Of a stretch of 64,000 bases of DNA, positions 61,690-64,000 are shown one piece after another. Positions within the stretch are counted from its first letter, which is position 1. Every line of letters begins with the position of its first letter. A program made the position numbers and the translations under genes. Under the pieces are notes generated by a model that was not told the origin of the DNA, did not search any database, and saw only the letters and a list, made by a program, of their open reading frames with translations. Source of the stretch: Dolichospermum compactum NIES-806 (GTDB lineage Bacteria; Cyanobacteriota; Cyanobacteriia; Cyanobacteriales; Nostocaceae); contig NZ_AP018316.1 in NCBI RefSeq assembly GCF_002368115.1, positions 2,567,025-2,631,024 of the forward strand. Direction: 5' to 3'.

Positions 61690-62529
61690 CTATTTCTGTT
61701 CACTTGGTAAAATCCAGTTTTGTAATGCAGCCATGAGTTTATCTAGGATTAAACCAACAACACCGATATAAACTAGTGCCAAAATTACTTCACTAACGTT
61801 GTTATTTTGATAAGCATCCCAGATAAAAAAGCCGATACCAACAATACCGGACATCACGATTTCTGCCGCAATAATCGCTAACCAAGCCAAACCAATAGCA
61901 ATTCTTAAACCTGTAAAAATGTAGGGTAATGCTGAAGGAATTAAGATATTAAAGAAATACTCTTTTTTAGAAAGTTGTAGAACTTTAGCAACGTTGTTAT
62001 AGTCTTGAGGAATTTGAGTTACACCCACCGCAGTGTTAATGAGAATCGGCCAAATTGCGGTGATGAAAATTACGAATAATGCGGCTGGTTCGTTTTGGCG
62101 TAATGCTGCTAGAGAAATAGGAACCCAAGCTAAAGGAGGTACTGTTCTTAATAACTGGAATAAAGGATCTAAAGCTTTTGACATGGTTTTGTTGACACCA
62201 ATCAAAACACCCAAGGCAATACCGACAATTGCCGCTAGTGTATAGCTAATAGCAACCCGTTGGAGACTAGCCCAGATTTGCCAAAAAAGTCCTTTATCAG
62301 TGCCTCCTTTGTCATAGAAGGGATACAGAATCAAGATCCAAGTGTCTTGAATAACTTGGATTGGTCCGGGTAATGTTGCCCCTGGAGTCCAAGAAAATAG
62401 TTGCCAAATAGTTAGGAAAATAAGTAATGCGATCGCCGGAGGTATAAGTTCAGGAAATTGTTTTTGTAAACTAGATAAAAAGCTATTATCAAATTTAGGA
62501 GTTGTCGAACGTTTTTGAGCTATGGTCAT
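61690..62529 (-). CDS. nrtB: Nitrate/nitrite ABC transporter permease NrtB
   Basis: 279 residues with about six transmembrane helices. The EAA-type loop is FNILIPSALPYIFTGLRIAI with the neighbouring GLAWLAIIAAEIVMSG. The cytoplasmic N-terminus (about 30 residues) precedes IPPAIALLIFLTIWQLFSWT. Forms the channel with NrtC and NrtD. ATG 62529. Confidence 0.95.
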   Translation of the reverse strand: MTIAQKRSTTPKFDNSFLSSLQKQFPELIPPAIALLIFLTIWQLFSWTPGATLPGPIQVIQDTWILILYPFYDKGGTDKGLFWQIWASLQRVAISYTLAAIVGIALGVLIGVNKTMSKALDPLFQLLRTVPPLAWVPISLAALRQNEPAALFVIFITAIWPILINTAVGVTQIPQDYNNVAKVLQLSKKEYFFNILIPSALPYIFTGLRIAIGLAWLAIIAAEIVMSGIVGIGFFIWDAYQNNNVSEVILALVYIGVVGLILDKLMAALQNWILPSEQK

Positions 62530-62603
62530 GAATTTTTCCTCAAATTTATGAATGGTTAATGGGTATTTTGTGGAAATTAAGTACGCTTTCTTTAAAATTA
62601 TTA

Positions 62604-62624
62604 TAGAGACGTTCTGTGTCTCTA
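62604..62624. repeat. Small palindrome between nrtA and nrtB
   Basis: TAGAGAC, GTTCTGT, GTCTCTA: 7-bp arms and a 7-nt loop, matching the ends of the palindrome in nifJ. It may shape nrtA versus nrtBCD transcript amounts. Confidence 0.6.
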
Positions 62625-62646
62625 CATTTTCGGACAGGTCTATTGA

Positions 62647-64000
62647 TTAAACACCTACTTTTTTAATTTTTAAACTCTTGAGATATTCTTCTGGTTTCTC
62701 AGGGTCGAATTTGACTCCATCAAAAAACTCTTCAACTCCACGAGATGTACTAGTGGGAATGTCAGCAGCAGGTATTCCTAATTCTTTAGCTGCTTCTTTC
62801 CAAATATCTTCGCGGTTCACTTTTTTGATTAATTCTTTAGCTTTAGCTGCACCATTGCTAATGTAATCCTTGGGTAAGAACCCCCAACGCACATTTTCGG
62901 TGATGAACCATAAATCATGACTTTGGTAAGGATAGGAAACGCTGCCTTTAGCATCTTTCCAGTAATAAGCAGCCATTGATTTATCGTCTATTTTACGACC
63001 ATCACCCATGTCATATTTACCTTGGTATGGGTCAGCTAAAACTGCTGGGGAAGATAAGCCAAAATACTTTTTAGCGGTGAGAATTTCTGCTGCTTCTTTG
63101 CGGTTATCAAAGTTATCTAACCACTGTTGGGCTTCCATAACACCTTTTAATAGGGCTTTTGTAGCTTTGGGATTTTGGTCAACCCAATCGCCTCTCATGG
63201 CAAAATATTCTTCGGGGTGATTTTTCCAAATTTCGGCTGTTAGTGCCGCCATGAAGCCGATTTTGTCGTTAACCAGACGAAATGGCCAGGGGTCGCCAGT
63301 GCTGAAAGCATCCATTGTCCCGGTTTTCATGTTGGCGACAGTTTGCGCCGCTGGAACTGTTAATAATTTGACATCTGTATCTGGGTCAATTCCACTTGCT
63401 GATAACCAGTAGCGAATCCACAAATCTTGGTTAACGTTGGGGAATGTGAAAGCTGCGGTAAAAGGTGTGGAAGATTTCATTTGGGCAAATAATGGTTTTG
63501 CCGCATCGAGTTTTAAGCTAATACCTTTCCCTAGATGTTTGTTGGCGATCGCAATTGCATTACCATGAGTAACTAACTGGGCAAGAACATACATGGGTAT
63601 TGGTTTATTACCCTTAGTAATTTTACCTTCTGTAATTAAGTGTGGCATGGGCATTTGCCATTGACCACCATCAATACCACCACCACCAGAACCAATTTCT
63701 ACGTTATCTCTTGCTGAACCCCAAGATGCTTGTTTAGAAAGTTCTACATTGGTCATCCCATGTTTAGCAAAAAAGCCTTTTTCTTGGGCAATAATTAATG
63801 GTGCAGATTCAATAATGGGGATAAATCCTAATTTGGCTTTTGCCGTTTCTGGTTTTTGTTCTGCACTAATATTAGCTGTTGGTTGAGTAGCCGTTTGTGT
63901 GGATGTACCACCCGTGTTACCTGCTTCTGGTGGACTTCCTAAACAACCTTTGAGTAATACTGCACTGGCTGAAACTCCAGCAGTGACAATAAACTTACGG
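62647..64000 (-). CDS. nrtA: Nitrate/nitrite-binding lipoprotein NrtA, 5' end outside the window
   Basis: The frame stays open to the end of the window for 81 codons beyond the first visible ATG (63756), which is internal. The visible N-terminus begins RKFIVTAGVSASAVLLKGCL: a signal sequence with a lipobox (Leu-Lys-Gly-Cys), so it is a lipoprotein, followed by a Thr/Gln-rich linker. The binding domain includes AKLGFIPIIESAPLIIAQEK, GSGGGGIDGGQWQMPMPHLI and GTMDAFSTGDPWPFRL. It delivers nitrate or nitrite to NrtB. Only the first few residues are missing. The upstream gene, probably nirA, is out of view. Confidence 0.95.
   Translation of the reverse strand, partial: RKFIVTAGVSASAVLLKGCLGSPPEAGNTGGTSTQTATQPTANISAEQKPETAKAKLGFIPIIESAPLIIAQEKGFFAKHGMTNVELSKQASWGSARDNVEIGSGGGGIDGGQWQMPMPHLITEGKITKGNKPIPMYVLAQLVTHGNAIAIANKHLGKGISLKLDAAKPLFAQMKSSTPFTAAFTFPNVNQDLWIRYWLSASGIDPDTDVKLLTVPAAQTVANMKTGTMDAFSTGDPWPFRLVNDKIGFMAALTAEIWKNHPEEYFAMRGDWVDQNPKATKALLKGVMEAQQWLDNFDNRKEAAEILTAKKYFGLSSPAVLADPYQGKYDMGDGRKIDDKSMAAYYWKDAKGSVSYPYQSHDLWFITENVRWGFLPKDYISNGAAKAKELIKKVNREDIWKEAAKELGIPAADIPTSTSRGVEEFFDGVKFDPEKPEEYLKSLKIKKVGV

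Overview
The window is chromosomal DNA of a filamentous, probably heterocyst-forming cyanobacterium (order Nostocales). I infer this from frequent HIP1 octamers (GCGATCGC), AT-rich composition (by eye near 40% GC), 7-bp short tandemly repeated sequences between genes, a HetP-family gene, nifJ, sucrose synthase, zeta-carotene desaturase, a fused-type nrtABCD nitrate transporter and the SbtA/SbtB bicarbonate system. I cannot name the species from sequence alone.

Layout. 1-5.4 kb: end of a methyltransferase, pyrD, an unknown membrane-anchored HTH-like protein, mreD and ribD. 6.2-9.7 kb: a 714-residue putative methyltransferase of the DNA-phosphorothioation-associated type with a duplicated flanking domain, a convergent M15-peptidase-like gene and a pentapeptide-repeat protein. 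9.9-14.9 kb: the phosphate-sensing set sphR-sphS-phoU followed by an SLH/OprB-type porin. 15.0-16.1 kb: a decayed IS200/IS605 tnpB with two nested small insertions and a recognisable right end. 16.2-27.7 kb: peptide deformylase, a Cas4/RecB-like nuclease, recJ, a PstS-like/DUF4912 fusion and a CBS-PAS hybrid kinase. 27.7-33.6 kb (minus strand): nifJ, a dihydroorotate-dehydrogenase-like gene and a phosphofructokinase. 34-41 kb: a short HetP-family gene, a 1.3-kb gene-free region holding a 67-bp periodic repeat array, then a divergent sucrose synthase and a GH65 phosphorylase/beta-phosphoglucomutase fusion. 41-55 kb: a phosphoribosyltransferase with a short HPt protein, an SRPBCC protein and crtQ, a tiny ribbon-helix-helix gene, an A-type Fe-S carrier, a TPR protein, an Hsp70-like protein, ExoD, a lipid kinase and a CFA-synthase-like methyltransferase. 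55.3-64 kb: a type II toxin-antitoxin pair, sbtB/sbtA in visibly GC-richer DNA, then nrtD, nrtC, nrtB and a 5'-truncated nrtA.

Functional themes are nutrient uptake and sensing (phosphate, nitrate, bicarbonate), carbon storage and fermentation (sucrose, disaccharide phosphorolysis, glycolysis, pyruvate:ferredoxin oxidoreductase) and envelope or pigment biogenesis.

The most unusual feature of the window is its load of tiny repeats. There are three 130-bp MITE-like copies with TA-flanked inverted ends, 7-mer tandem repeats in many gaps, and repeat pieces inside reading frames: at least four in nifJ, one probable in crtQ, and C-terminal tails on two other proteins. The 67-bp periodic array at 34.8-35.2 kb, which looks CRISPR-like but is probably not CRISPR, is the strongest candidate for something undescribed.
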